Shown: positions 52,615-61,119 of the stretch, piece by piece
Position numbering within the stretch: the first letter of the stretch is position 1
Layout: the number at the start of each line of letters is the position of its first letter
Assembly: GCA_016927475.1 (NCBI GenBank)
Contig: JAFGMO010000039.1
Location: forward strand, 38,462-102,461
Source: Candidatus Aminicenantota bacterium
GTDB taxonomy: Bacteria > Acidobacteriota > Aminicenantia > Aminicenantales > Aminicenantaceae
Direction: 5' to 3'
DNA: 64,000 nucleotides
Position numbers and translations under genes: made by a program
Notes under the pieces: generated by a model
What the model saw: the letters and a program-made list of their open reading frames with translations, nothing else
Database searches by the model: none
Told to the model about the DNA's origin: nothing

Positions 52615-53643
52615 ATGAACGATACGGGAAATCTTTCCTCTAAGGAATATATCATCTCAACCGTTGAGGCCCATGCAGGGGGAGAACCCCTCCGGGTTAT
52701 CACCTCTGGATTCCCGCCTCTTTCGGGAAAAACCATGCTGGAAAAAAGGAGGCAGGCAAGGGCAAAATGGGATTTTTTACGCACGGCCCTGATGTGGGAA
52801 CCTCGGGGCCATGCCGATATGTACGGAGCCATTATCACCAATCCGGTCACAGCGGACGGCGACCTGGGCGTTCTTTTTCTGCATAATGAAGGTTTCAGCA
52901 CCATGTGCGGACATGGGATCATCGCCTTGACAACCGTCGTCCTGGAAACAGAAATGATTCCCCGTTTAAAAGGAAAATCCACTCTCCACATAGATACCCC
53001 GGCCGGTCGCGTGACATCCCGGGCCCGTATCAAAAACGGCCGTGTGCAGAATGTATCTTTTACGAATGTTCCTTCGTTCGCTGTTTGTCTGGGGGAAAAA
53101 ACCGATATTCCGGGACTGGGCCAAATCACATATGATATCGCCTTCGGCGGAGCTTTCTACGCATTTTGTGATGCAGAAAAAATCGGTCTTGAGCTCACCC
53201 CCGGACATATTGAAAAGTTAATTCACATGGGCCGGTCCATAAAAAAAACAGTGGCCGGAAAACTGCCGCTCATCCATCCGGGTTCCAAAGACCTGGGCTA
53301 TTTATACGGAACGATCTTTATTGGTCCTCCCCTGGATCCATCCCATCACAGCCGCAATGTCTGCATTTTCGCTGAAGGAGAAGTCGACCGCAGCCCGACT
53401 GGAACAGGTGTCAGTGCCCGGGCTGCCCTCCTCTATGCCCGGAAAGAGTTGAAGCTCAACCAGAATTTCACGGTCGAAAGCATCATCGGGACATGTTTTG
53501 AAGGAAGGATTATGGAAACCGGCCGTCTGGGATCATACAAGACCGTTATCCCCGAAGTCACGGGAAGCGCCCACATCACCGGGCGGAGCACATTTCAAAT
53601 CGATCCCCGGGATCCCCTGCGTTTTGGTTTTATTTTACGATAA
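52615..53643 (+). CDS. proline racemase family, probable trans-3-hydroxy-L-proline dehydratase
   Basis: A 342-residue member of the proline racemase/epimerase family. The catalytic pair is C98 (STMCGHGII) and T262 (DRSPTGTGVSAR). Racemases and 4-hydroxyproline epimerases have two Cys; replacement of the second Cys by Thr is the hallmark of trans-3-hydroxy-L-proline dehydratase, which yields delta-1-pyrroline-2-carboxylate. Other family marks are EAHAGGEPLRVI and HPGSKDLGYLYGTIFIGPP. The ATG at 52615 follows GAGGAG; upstream frame lies inside the OCD gene. Co-transcribed with the pyrroline-2-carboxylate reductase candidate and a DAO flavoprotein. Confidence 0.9.
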   Translation: MNDTGNLSSKEYIISTVEAHAGGEPLRVITSGFPPLSGKTMLEKRRQARAKWDFLRTALMWEPRGHADMYGAIITNPVTADGDLGVLFLHNEGFSTMCGHGIIALTTVVLETEMIPRLKGKSTLHIDTPAGRVTSRARIKNGRVQNVSFTNVPSFAVCLGEKTDIPGLGQITYDIAFGGAFYAFCDAEKIGLELTPGHIEKLIHMGRSIKKTVAGKLPLIHPGSKDLGYLYGTIFIGPPLDPSHHSRNVCIFAEGEVDRSPTGTGVSARAALLYARKELKLNQNFTVESIIGTCFEGRIMETGRLGSYKTVIPEVTGSAHITGRSTFQIDPRDPLRFGFILR

Positions 53644-53719
53644 AAATATAGACGTGCCGTTTGCCTTGGAATGCTCATGATTAGCCAATCCTAGTAAATT
53701 GTGTCCACTATTCACAATC

Positions 53720-53746
53720 TGTCGGCCAAATTTATGAATAAGGAGG
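53720..53746 (+). repeat. intergenic repeat copy C
   Basis: TGTCGGCCAAATTTATGAAT then AAGGAGG; differs from copy D at one of the first 22 bases. It runs into the ribosome binding site of the gene at 53752. An inverted repeat ATTGTG-9 bases-CACAAT (53698-53718) lies immediately upstream. Confidence 0.6.
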
Positions 53747-53751
53747 ATAAA

Positions 53752-54054
53752 ATGATCATCGCTGATCTCGCCATCTTCCCCACCAGCGAGGGAATCTCCG
53801 TTAGTCGATATGTTAAGGAAGTTATTTGTGTCATTGAAAATTCGGGTTTGAAAAACGTAACAGGAGGTATGTCTACGACCATCGAATCTCCCGACCTGCA
53901 ATCTCTTTTCGCCGTCATCGAACAGGCCCATGATCTCCTTATCGAAATGGGCGCACGGCGCATCCATATCGATTTAAGAGTGGATCACCGAACGGATAAA
54001 GAAGCCAGCATCCATTCCAAGCTGAAAGCCGTCGGGAAAAATAAGCTCAAATAA
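53752..54054 (+). CDS. MTH1187/YqgV family thiamine-binding protein
   Basis: A 100-residue single-domain protein: MIIADLAIFPTSEGISVSRYVKEVICVIENSGL, GGMSTTIESPDLQSLFAVIEQAHDLLIEMGARRIHIDLRVDHRTDKEASI. These features match the small thiamine-binding family that occurs as homotetramers. The start at 53752 has AAGGAGG at 5 bases; an upstream 17-codon extension covers the intergenic repeat and is not coding. It converges with the SelB-like gene, overlapping by 8 bases. Confidence 0.88.
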   Translation: MIIADLAIFPTSEGISVSRYVKEVICVIENSGLKNVTGGMSTTIESPDLQSLFAVIEQAHDLLIEMGARRIHIDLRVDHRTDKEASIHSKLKAVGKNKLK

Positions 54055-55120
54055 TCTCTCGAACTGCTCCCCTTCGTCTGGTAACACCGATATTGTCCAA
54101 GAGCTCGAGGAGAGGAATCGCATATTTGCGCGTAAGGCCCGTCATCTTTTTGAAATCCCCTACGGTAAGTTCCTTGTTCCCGGAACTGCGTACCATAGTG
54201 ATGACCTCATCGAGCCAATGGGAATGAATGATGAGCCCGTCCCTGCTCTGAAGGATTTTGTTCCTTTCCGTCAGAAATGACAACAACCGGTTAAGCTTTT
54301 GTCTCGAGAGCCTGAATTGTTTTTGAAGCTCATCAAATGAGACGGAACGAAGCTCTCCCTTCAGGCAAATCCCCTCAATTTTTTTGAGTATCTCTTCTTC
54401 CTGGGAAGATAAAGGCACCTGAATGCCTGCCGGAACAAGGCCGTCATCTGTACTGAGAATGACGTTCTTCCTGATCAGGAGCCGAATCGCCAGGTTCAAA
54501 ACTATCCGGCCTGCACCGAAGCGGCGTCCTATTTTCTTGGGATCGACACCGTAGAGATTCGGATTTTTTCGAAAAAGTCCGGTGAGATAAAGCTCAATCC
54601 GTTTGCAAAAAAAATCGAAACTGTCTTGAGAAAGCAGAAAAAGCGGCTCAAACCGGAGAACTTTGACCCGGCCTTCAGCTTCCAATTTTCGGCTCAACTC
54701 CTGAAGGCGGTCGGAAGAAAATCCCGTAAAATCTTCAAGCTCCTTTTTGTGAAGGCCTTTCAGGCCTTTTTCACGAACAATGCATATCAGCATCTCCTTT
54801 TTGTCCCCTTTTAAACCCTGAAGAAAAACCTGCCTCTTTTTTTCTTTTCCCGTAAAAGCTTTATCCATCCCCGGATCGAGAACGAATCCCATCCCGGACG
54901 TTTTTCCCGTCTTTTTATCCTCAAGAGAAAAACGGGTTTTCCAGACAGCTTCAACCGGTTTCGCCAATCCAATATGGGCATAACAACCGGAGCCCTTAAG
55001 GGGCAAATCATAAGGAGATACGACGGCTTCGACAACGGTTTTTTTGAGCACAAAGCGGAATCTTTGATTTCCCCTTTCAGGGATAAAATCGATCCAGGCA
55101 TCCAGTTTTTGCGTTATCAC
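54047..55120 (-). CDS. SelB-like protein without GTPase domain (domain III plus four winged helices)
   Basis: A 357-residue protein starting with GTG at 55120. Residues about 1-85 match the EF-Tu-type domain III of selenocysteine elongation factor SelB (LPLKGSGCYAHIGLAKPVEAVWKTRFSLED then VLDPGMDK). The rest resembles the SelB winged-helix array: LVHKKELEDFTGFSSDRLQEL-like, then FDELQKQFRLSRQKLNRLLSFL, and the very characteristic C-terminus LTVGDFKKMTGLTRKYAIPLLELLDNIGVTRR. The G domain and domain II are absent: only 8 bases separate it from the rnr stop, so they are not hidden upstream. No selA, selD or tRNA-Sec is in the window. It could be a remnant or a distinct RNA-binding protein. Confidence 0.85.
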   Translation of the reverse strand: MITQKLDAWIDFIPERGNQRFRFVLKKTVVEAVVSPYDLPLKGSGCYAHIGLAKPVEAVWKTRFSLEDKKTGKTSGMGFVLDPGMDKAFTGKEKKRQVFLQGLKGDKKEMLICIVREKGLKGLHKKELEDFTGFSSDRLQELSRKLEAEGRVKVLRFEPLFLLSQDSFDFFCKRIELYLTGLFRKNPNLYGVDPKKIGRRFGAGRIVLNLAIRLLIRKNVILSTDDGLVPAGIQVPLSSQEEEILKKIEGICLKGELRSVSFDELQKQFRLSRQKLNRLLSFLTERNKILQSRDGLIIHSHWLDEVITMVRSSGNKELTVGDFKKMTGLTRKYAIPLLELLDNIGVTRRRGAVREII

Positions 55121-55128
55121 GATTTTCT

Positions 55129-57186
55129 CTATTCAGGGACCCCCATGGGAATCAAACGGATGCGCCTCAAAACAGGATCCACAGAAACCAACTGGACATC
55201 GAGATTCTGTCCGAGCTGGTATTTTTTTCTCGTCTTCCGGCCGATAAGCGTCCGCGGGGATGATGTTTCATAATAATCCCCTCCCATATCCTTGTAAAAA
55301 ACCATCCCTTCAACAAAATAATCTTTCAACTCAACCGCCATTCCGGCTTTAGTTATGGCCATAAAAATTCCCTTCAGAACTTCCCCCAATTTTTTCTTCA
55401 ACAAACGGTATATCCTCCACTCGAGAAGGTCGTTCTCAGCTTGTTCGGCGTTTCTCTCTTTTTGGGAACAGGAGCGGGCCAGCTCGGAATGGGGCAAAAC
55501 CGGTGGTTTCCGGCTGGAAAGAACCGATTTCAGAATTCTGTGGACGACCAAATCGGGATATCGCCGTATCGGTGACGTGAAATGGGTGTACATTTCCCGG
55601 GCAAGGCCGTAATGGCCGATATTATCGTTTGAATAAACGGCCAGTCTCAAGGACTTAAGCACCTGAAGATGAATAAATTTACGCCAATCTTTTTCTTCCG
55701 CTTCTTCCAAGACACGCTGGAGGTCTCTGGACCGAATCACATTCTGTTTAGGCAGTGAGATATTAAAAAGCTGAAGCATTTCCCGAAGCTCTTTGAGCTT
55801 CCTGATATCAGGAGGGGGATGGATACGAAAAAGACTCGGGATTCCTTCTCGACAGAGGAAAGAAGCCACCGCTTCATTGGCCGCCACCATAAAATCTTCA
55901 ATAAGGTGATGGGCTTCGTTCGCCTCGAAAGGAATAACGGATTGAAGGTTTCCTTCTTTATAAACAAGCTCGGGTTCCAAAAGGTCAAAATCCAGACTCC
56001 CCTCTGAGATTCTTCTCCCTCTCAAAAGCGAAGCCAGTTCCCTCATATTCATTAGGTCGGGGACCAGACTATGGTACTTGGATTGTTCTTCTCTATCTCC
56101 CAAAAAAATTTTATAAACAGATTCGTAAGTCAATCTCGCAGCGGTCCTGATCAGAGAAGGAAAAAACTCGCTGTGAACAATATTCCCCTCCCTATCTATC
56201 TTGAGAAGTACCGTTAGAGTCAGCTTCTCCTCATCCGGCCTTAGGCTGCAGACATGATTGGAGAGTTTCTCCGGAAGCATGGGGAGTGTCCGGTCGGGGA
56301 AATAAACACTTGTCCCCCGTTTGAAGGCTTCCTTGTCCAAGGGAGATCCGAAATGAACATAGGTAGACACATCAGCGATATGAACTCCGAGAAGGAAAAA
56401 GCCGCCGGGAAGTTTTTTCACACTGACAGCATCATCGAAGTCCTTAGCCTGGCTCCCGTCGATGGTTACCGTTGTCCATTCTTTAAAATCCTTTCTCCCA
56501 AGCCTGGCATCGGGTCCAATTTCGTCGGGGATTACCGCGGCCTCTTGTTCCGCTTCCGGTCCGAAGCGAAAGGGAAGAGCGTAGCGCGAAATGATAACTT
56601 CCGTGTCCACTCCGGGGTCTTCTTCCGTCCCCAGAATCCGTATCATTCGGCCTGACGTTCTCTCAACTTCTACGATCGTGCCGGGACCCGGGCCGCGGCC
56701 GTTTTTTTTCCTAATGGGCATCCTTTCTCCATACGGAGCATCAAAGGGAACAAAAAATGAATTCCCGTTTTCCCATTTACAGACGCCCAGTAGGCTGGTT
56801 TTCTCCTTTTTGAGAATCCGCAGTACACGTCCTTCCGGTTTACCTTGTATCCCTTTGTCCTGATAAAAAATTTCCACGCGGTCCCCATGGACAGCCCCTC
56901 CTCGATGCCGGGAGGGAATGAAAATATCATCAGCCGGATCCCCTTCCGGAGTAACAAATCCGTATCCCTTCGGGTTGGATAAGAACACACCTACGACCAC
57001 TTGGGACTTCGGCGGCAAAGTATATTTTCTGTTGTACCTTAAAACCGTTCCATCCCGCTCCATTTCCGTCAGCTTTTTTTTCAAAAGAGCTCTATCTTTG
57101 GGGCGAAGCTGAAGGCCGCGCACTATTCCCTGAAAACCTAGACCGTGTGGACGTTTGCGCAGAAGGGAAACGATCTTTTTTTTCAT
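55129..57186 (-). CDS. rnr: ribonuclease R
   Basis: A 685-residue exoribonuclease of the RNB family. It has N-terminal winged-helix and cold-shock domains (about 1-210, with VVGVFLSNPKGYGFVTPEGDPADDIFIPSRHRGGAVHGD), the RNB catalytic core with TIDGSQAKDFDDAVSVKKLPGGFFLLGVHIADVSTYV (metal-binding Asp cluster) and MYTHFTSPIRRYPDLVVHRIL, and a C-terminal S1 domain (about 600-680). It degrades structured RNA 3' to 5'. Shorter than the 800-residue E. coli form mainly at both termini. It is followed after 8 bases by the SelB-like gene. Confidence 0.95.
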   Translation of the reverse strand: MKKKIVSLLRKRPHGLGFQGIVRGLQLRPKDRALLKKKLTEMERDGTVLRYNRKYTLPPKSQVVVGVFLSNPKGYGFVTPEGDPADDIFIPSRHRGGAVHGDRVEIFYQDKGIQGKPEGRVLRILKKEKTSLLGVCKWENGNSFFVPFDAPYGERMPIRKKNGRGPGPGTIVEVERTSGRMIRILGTEEDPGVDTEVIISRYALPFRFGPEAEQEAAVIPDEIGPDARLGRKDFKEWTTVTIDGSQAKDFDDAVSVKKLPGGFFLLGVHIADVSTYVHFGSPLDKEAFKRGTSVYFPDRTLPMLPEKLSNHVCSLRPDEEKLTLTVLLKIDREGNIVHSEFFPSLIRTAARLTYESVYKIFLGDREEQSKYHSLVPDLMNMRELASLLRGRRISEGSLDFDLLEPELVYKEGNLQSVIPFEANEAHHLIEDFMVAANEAVASFLCREGIPSLFRIHPPPDIRKLKELREMLQLFNISLPKQNVIRSRDLQRVLEEAEEKDWRKFIHLQVLKSLRLAVYSNDNIGHYGLAREMYTHFTSPIRRYPDLVVHRILKSVLSSRKPPVLPHSELARSCSQKERNAEQAENDLLEWRIYRLLKKKLGEVLKGIFMAITKAGMAVELKDYFVEGMVFYKDMGGDYYETSSPRTLIGRKTRKKYQLGQNLDVQLVSVDPVLRRIRLIPMGVPE

Positions 57187-57189
57187 CTT

Positions 57190-57834
57190 TTATCCATAAT
57201 AAAACAAAGAAAGATAAGGGATATTTTTTGCCTCTCTGATGGTCTTAACGGTTTTTATCCTGATGATTCGTTTCATTTCTTCCGCATCGAGGGTTTTTAT
57301 TTCAGACAGGATCTCCCTTTTGGCTTTTTCCCTCTCAGCAGGTTTGGAAAACTTCCAAAGAAGGGCTTCCACTTCCCTGTCGAGGTTTTCAAGCAACTCT
57401 TCCGAGCAATCACCCGATCCAAGGTTTTTCTCCGCTGACCGAAAGATGGATTCAAGATAGTCCTCCTCAGAGTTTTTCGTGCGAAGAAACCGTTTCACCT
57501 CATTAAGAAGACGGCTTTCCCTGTCCACCGCATTCTCACCCTTTTTTCTACCACCAACCCGCCTGTCAAGATACATTTCGAAAGCCCTTTGCACCTGGAG
57601 ATTGCAATAATTCAACGTGAATGTTTTTCTCTTTGGTCCACGCTTGCGGAAAAATATTTCATAAGCCCTGCGGATGCCTTCCCGGACAACAGAAAGGGGG
57701 ATACGCTTATTATCCCAGCGGGAAATGCACTCCCTTTCCTCCGAAGAAAGAAGAATCGGTGACCGCCTAAGCAGAATAAGATACCTGGCAATTTCCTGGT
57801 AATATTCGCTTCTCTCTTTCGAAGCAAGATTCAT
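57190..57834 (-). CDS. hypothetical basic helical protein
   Basis: A 214-residue, mainly alpha-helical, Lys/Arg/Glu-rich protein with no recognised family. It starts MNLASKERSEYYQEIARYLILLRRSPILLSSEE, has RWDNKRIPLSVVREGIRRAYEIFFRKRGPKRKTF in the first half, a pattern reminiscent of DnaD/replication or anti-terminator helices, and ends with AEEMKRIIRIKTVKTIREAKNIPYLSLFYYG. The ATG at 57834 follows GGAGAATAGG and lies 22 bases behind coaX; a Met 16 codons up is also possible. It sits between coaX and rnr in a tightly packed operon (3 bases to rnr). Confidence 0.7.
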   Translation of the reverse strand: MNLASKERSEYYQEIARYLILLRRSPILLSSEERECISRWDNKRIPLSVVREGIRRAYEIFFRKRGPKRKTFTLNYCNLQVQRAFEMYLDRRVGGRKKGENAVDRESRLLNEVKRFLRTKNSEEDYLESIFRSAEKNLGSGDCSEELLENLDREVEALLWKFSKPAEREKAKREILSEIKTLDAEEMKRIIRIKTVKTIREAKNIPYLSLFYYG

Positions 57835-57856
57835 CCTATTCTCCGAAAATTTTGCT

Positions 57857-58630
57857 TCAGCCTGTTTCACGGTTCTTTTCAAACAAGATCCTGAGGCCTT
57901 CTAAAACAAGATGGGGTTCATGGTATTCGACAGCTTCAATCTCCCGGAAGATCTGGGCGGCATATCCTCCCGTGGACACGACTTTAGGCTTTCTGCTCAT
58001 CTCCCGGGTAATTTCCTCAATAACATTTGATAAAAGCCCCATATATCCAAAATACAACCCCGACTGCATACTTGCCACTGTCGTCCGTCCTATGGCCTTA
58101 GCCGGCTTTCTGATTTCAATACGCGGAAGTTTGGCCGTTTTCAGATAGAGAGCTTCCGCCGCAATCTGAATGCCGGGAGCAATGGCCCCCCCCATATACT
58201 CGCCTTGTTCGGAAACGACGTCAAATGTTGTGGCCGTCCCGAAATCAACGACGATACACGGCCCCCCGAACTTATGGAAAGCGGCAACGGAAGCGACAAC
58301 CCTGTCGGCGCCTACCTCTAGAGGATTCTCATACAGGATCGGCATTCCCGTTTTTAATCCGGGTCCGACAACCATTGGCCTTATCCCGAAAACATCCCGG
58401 CTCAACTTTTGAAAGACAGGCGTTAACGGTGGAACAACACTGGAAAAAATGACGGAATCAACTTCACTGATCTTTAGCCCGGAGAAGGAAAAAAGGTTGG
58501 AAAAGGTGATGCCGTATTCATCACATGTTTTATCTCTTTCCGTTCGAACCCTCCAATTTTTTTCCAGCACCTTATCCCGGAATACACCTACGGCGATATT
58601 CGTGTTCCCAATGTCGATGGCCAAAAGCAT
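57857..58630 (-). CDS. coaX: type III pantothenate kinase
   Basis: A 257-residue CoaX. It has the phosphate-1 motif LLAIDIGNTNIAVGVF, PLEVGADRVVASVAAFHKFGGPCIVVDFGTATTFDVV with the catalytic Asp, and GGAIAPGIQIAAEALYLKTAKLPRIEI. It phosphorylates pantothenate in the first step of coenzyme A synthesis and is not inhibited by CoA. Often a birA gene precedes it, but here the upstream neighbour is divergent. Confidence 0.95.
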   Translation of the reverse strand: MLLAIDIGNTNIAVGVFRDKVLEKNWRVRTERDKTCDEYGITFSNLFSFSGLKISEVDSVIFSSVVPPLTPVFQKLSRDVFGIRPMVVGPGLKTGMPILYENPLEVGADRVVASVAAFHKFGGPCIVVDFGTATTFDVVSEQGEYMGGAIAPGIQIAAEALYLKTAKLPRIEIRKPAKAIGRTTVASMQSGLYFGYMGLLSNVIEEITREMSRKPKVVSTGGYAAQIFREIEAVEYHEPHLVLEGLRILFEKNRETG

Positions 58631-58721
58631 GGGGCTCTCCTTTACCCGGAATGAATTCCGGCTCGGTATAGATTTTTTTTATTATTTCACAAACCCAGTC
58701 TGTTGTCATCCGCACTTTCAT

Positions 58722-58751
58722 TTGACCTGAAAAATTTTTCTGTGATATAAA
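58722..58751 (+). promoter_or_regulatory. promoter giving a nearly leaderless mRNA for the membrane protein at 58761
   Basis: TTGACC at 58722-58727, 18-base spacer, TATAAA at 58746-58751, preceded by a TG two bases before. The expected transcription start is about 58758, only 3 bases before the ATG at 58761, and no ribosome binding site is visible, so translation would be leaderless or nearly so. Confidence 0.55.
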
Positions 58752-58760
58752 CTAAACACG

Positions 58761-59249
58761 ATGGATTTTAATCAAGAGCTGCAGAAAACCTTCAGAATAT
58801 GTTTGATGATCGCTTTTTCCATCCTTGCTTCACTGGCCGTTTATGCCATTATTGTCGAAATCATTAAGGCACGATTCCAGCCGTTTTCAGGATATGTTCC
58901 TCTACAAAATCCCTTTCTTATCCGTTACATCCTTTACGCCGCCGCCGCCACACAAGTCATCATCATCAGGATCCTGAGGGGCGTTTTCCTGAGAAAAAAC
59001 AGGCAACAGGATCCGGAAAAACTCCTGGGAAATCTTTTCAGGACATCTTTAATCACTCTGGCTTTATGTGAAGTTCCGGCACTTATTGGCCTGGTCTTAT
59101 TCTTTCTCGGGGGATTCACCAAGGATTTTTATATTCTGCTTTTTATCTCTCTTATCTTGATGTTTATGTTTTTTCCCAGGAAAAACACTTGGGAAAGTTG
59201 GCTAAATTATCATTCCTCCTCTCCAGGTTCAACAACACGCTGTTTATAG
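58761..59249 (+). CDS. hypothetical four-span membrane protein
   Basis: A 162-residue membrane protein with hydrophobic spans at about residues 14-34, 52-70, 95-115 and 122-140 and a charged loop (LRKNRQQDPEKLLGN). I recognise no family. Divergent from coaX and convergent with the receiver-domain gene, so it is probably monocistronic. The promoter and missing ribosome site suggest a leaderless transcript. Confidence 0.7.
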   Translation: MDFNQELQKTFRICLMIAFSILASLAVYAIIVEIIKARFQPFSGYVPLQNPFLIRYILYAAAATQVIIIRILRGVFLRKNRQQDPEKLLGNLFRTSLITLALCEVPALIGLVLFFLGGFTKDFYILLFISLILMFMFFPRKNTWESWLNYHSSSPGSTTRCL

Positions 59250-59300
59250 CCTGAGCCTCTTTGAAAAAGGTATTTCAAAAATAATCCAGAAGGCAAAAAA

Positions 59301-59981
59301 TTAGGATTTTTCCCGGGATTTATTCTCAGGAGGGTAAACCTTTGGAGGTCCTTGACCGATTTCTTCCAAAATACGGCCCCGAATGCGCTCTTCCAGCTTT
59401 TTTTCAAGAGATCTAACTTCTCTCCTGACCGCCTCCCGGATCGATTCCAAAGATATCTCCAGATCTGAAGAAGTAACGTCGGATTCGAACGAAGCCTTAT
59501 CATCAGCAAGGCCGCTTTCTTGCCATGCCCGGAATTCCTCCTCATCACTCTCCGGAAAAAGCATTTCATCTCCGGGATCCTCTGGAAGAACTGCCGGTGT
59601 TTTACGCGATGTGACCAGTTTGCGAACCAACCGGACCAGGTTTTCAGAATCAAAAGGCTCCCGGATTATTTCATCAAAAACAATCCCTTTAATCCTGCGG
59701 TTTTCTAAAGGCTCGAACGCTCCCCGTAAAAAAATAAGAGGTGTTTCTTTATACATCTCAAGGCTCTTGAAATGCCGGGCTACATCATACCCGTCTTTAC
59801 CGGGCAGATACAGACTGATAATCATAGCGTCCGGTTTGATCCGGTTTATCGCCTTCATAACCTGAGACCCGTCGGTAATGGAAAAAATCCTGAATTCGTC
59901 GTCTGGAAAGGCAAAACGAACAGCCTTCTGGATAGTGGGGCTTTTATCGGCCACTAATAGATTGTATGCCGTCTTCTTCAC
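59301..59981 (-). CDS. degenerate receiver-domain protein
   Basis: A 226-residue protein with a CheY-like receiver fold at about 5-125 (YNLLVADKSPTIQKAVRFAF, IISLYLPGKDGYDVARHF, IIREPFDSENLVRLVRKL) and a C-terminal charged helix region (REVRSLEKKLEERIRGRILEEI). The phospho-acceptor Asp is Ser (S56); of the acidic pair only D12 remains (K13 follows); the conserved Lys is Glu in REPF and the Thr is Arg in FLRGAF. It cannot be a normal phosphorelay receiver and is more likely a pseudo-receiver with a protein-binding role. No sensor kinase is nearby. The protein follows the gene at 59994 after 12 bases. Confidence 0.8.
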   Translation of the reverse strand: MKKTAYNLLVADKSPTIQKAVRFAFPDDEFRIFSITDGSQVMKAINRIKPDAMIISLYLPGKDGYDVARHFKSLEMYKETPLIFLRGAFEPLENRRIKGIVFDEIIREPFDSENLVRLVRKLVTSRKTPAVLPEDPGDEMLFPESDEEEFRAWQESGLADDKASFESDVTSSDLEISLESIREAVRREVRSLEKKLEERIRGRILEEIGQGPPKVYPPENKSREKS

Positions 59982-59993
59982 GTTTTTAAAATC

Positions 59994-60869
59994 TCAGCGT
60001 TCCAGCTCGAACGTAAGTTCCAAAGAATGGGTCATGGGATTGTAGCTGTCTTCCAACCGCCTTCGAAATGGTTCCAGGGATTTTTTTGTGACGGCCGGCA
60101 GCCCGTCCTGCCAGGGAAGACGATACCTGTTCTCCTGAAGCGCATTGACTTCTTTTTCCAAGGAAGACAACCATTCTTCGTCTACTGTCGAACGCTCCAT
60201 GGCTCTGAGCTTTTCCAGCTGGTTTCTGAGCATTGGAAAAATCAAACGGTGAATACGATGAATCAGCATATCCCGCCGGAACTCATCGTCTCCTTCGTCT
60301 TCCCATTGAACATCTTCATCATGTATCTGGATATTCGGGCCTGCATCAAGATCTTTTCCCAACCAGGAATAATAGACCGTCACATAAAGGTAAAAATACT
60401 CACCCATACCCATTCCCTCATCCAACAGGGCTTGATTACGAACTTTGATAAAATCGGCCAGCTTGGGAATGAGACCGAAACCAAGACCGATCATCTTAAA
60501 TACATTTTTTTTCGGTACCTTCACTTCAACATCACCTGTTTTTCGTCCTCTGGTCATTTCCTCCAGGGCCTGCTCGATTTCCATCATGGCGGGCTTAAAT
60601 GTCTCCCTTACAGATAAAAACACTTCTAATTTTTTGGGGCTGATCGACCCATCGGGTTCAGGGCAGTATTCTTCAACATCTCCGTATGTTTCGATGATCC
60701 TATCCATCAGAACATCGGCTTCTTTAAAACCTTGAACCAAACCTTTGATATAAAGAGCTCCCGTTACAACCAAAATAACGATAATGATAAGAACCGCACC
60801 GCAGCCGATTCCACAGCCGAGAAGCCACTTCTTTTTCGAATCTGATGACCCGGATTTATCTGTTTGCAC
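59994..60869 (-). CDS. single-span membrane protein of unknown function
   Basis: A 291-residue protein starting with GTG at 60869, preceded by GGAGGG. Residues about 14-40 form a transmembrane helix rich in Gly (LLGCGIGCGAVLIIIVILVVTGALYI). The soluble part is helical and acidic, with VRETFKPAMMEIEQALEEMTRG and a long FRRDMLIHRIHRLIFPMLRNQLEKLRAMERS. The ATG 17 codons upstream is possible but has no ribosome site. No family recognised. Immediately upstream of the receiver gene on the same strand, so they may act together. Confidence 0.7.
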   Translation of the reverse strand: MQTDKSGSSDSKKKWLLGCGIGCGAVLIIIVILVVTGALYIKGLVQGFKEADVLMDRIIETYGDVEEYCPEPDGSISPKKLEVFLSVRETFKPAMMEIEQALEEMTRGRKTGDVEVKVPKKNVFKMIGLGFGLIPKLADFIKVRNQALLDEGMGMGEYFYLYVTVYYSWLGKDLDAGPNIQIHDEDVQWEDEGDDEFRRDMLIHRIHRLIFPMLRNQLEKLRAMERSTVDEEWLSSLEKEVNALQENRYRLPWQDGLPAVTKKSLEPFRRRLEDSYNPMTHSLELTFELER

Positions 60870-61060
60870 CTTAGTCCTCCCTCCTCTTTTTTCCCTTTTT
60901 ATAACACAGGAAACAAACAAAAAAAAGGGCGGGATAACTCCCTCTGTTTCATATATAGCGAGGATGGGGAAGAGCCTTGACAGGGCCCCTCAATATGTGA
61001 TGCCTCTGATGTTTCATAGAAAACATAAAAATTGGGGGAACGTACAATTCCATATATTCC

Positions 61061-61089
61061 TTGCTGTTTCATAAGGTTAATGCTAAATT
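61061..61089 (+). promoter_or_regulatory. extended -10 promoter of the serine hydrolase
   Basis: TTGCTG at 61061-61066, 17-base spacer, TAAATT at 61084-61089 with TG two bases before it. It lies 31 bases before the TTG start at 61120, leaving room for the strong SD AGGAGGGAG (61108-61116). Confidence 0.55.
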
Positions 61090-61119
61090 ATAAACAATTC
61101 TTTATATAGGAGGGAGATA

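Noticed and set aside
52615..53643. Proline racemase or 4-hydroxyproline epimerase
   Set aside because: The second catalytic Cys is Thr262, which those enzymes do not tolerate.
59301..59981. Functional two-component response regulator
   Set aside because: The phosphorylatable Asp is Ser and the conserved Lys and Thr are replaced; no output DNA-binding domain is visible.
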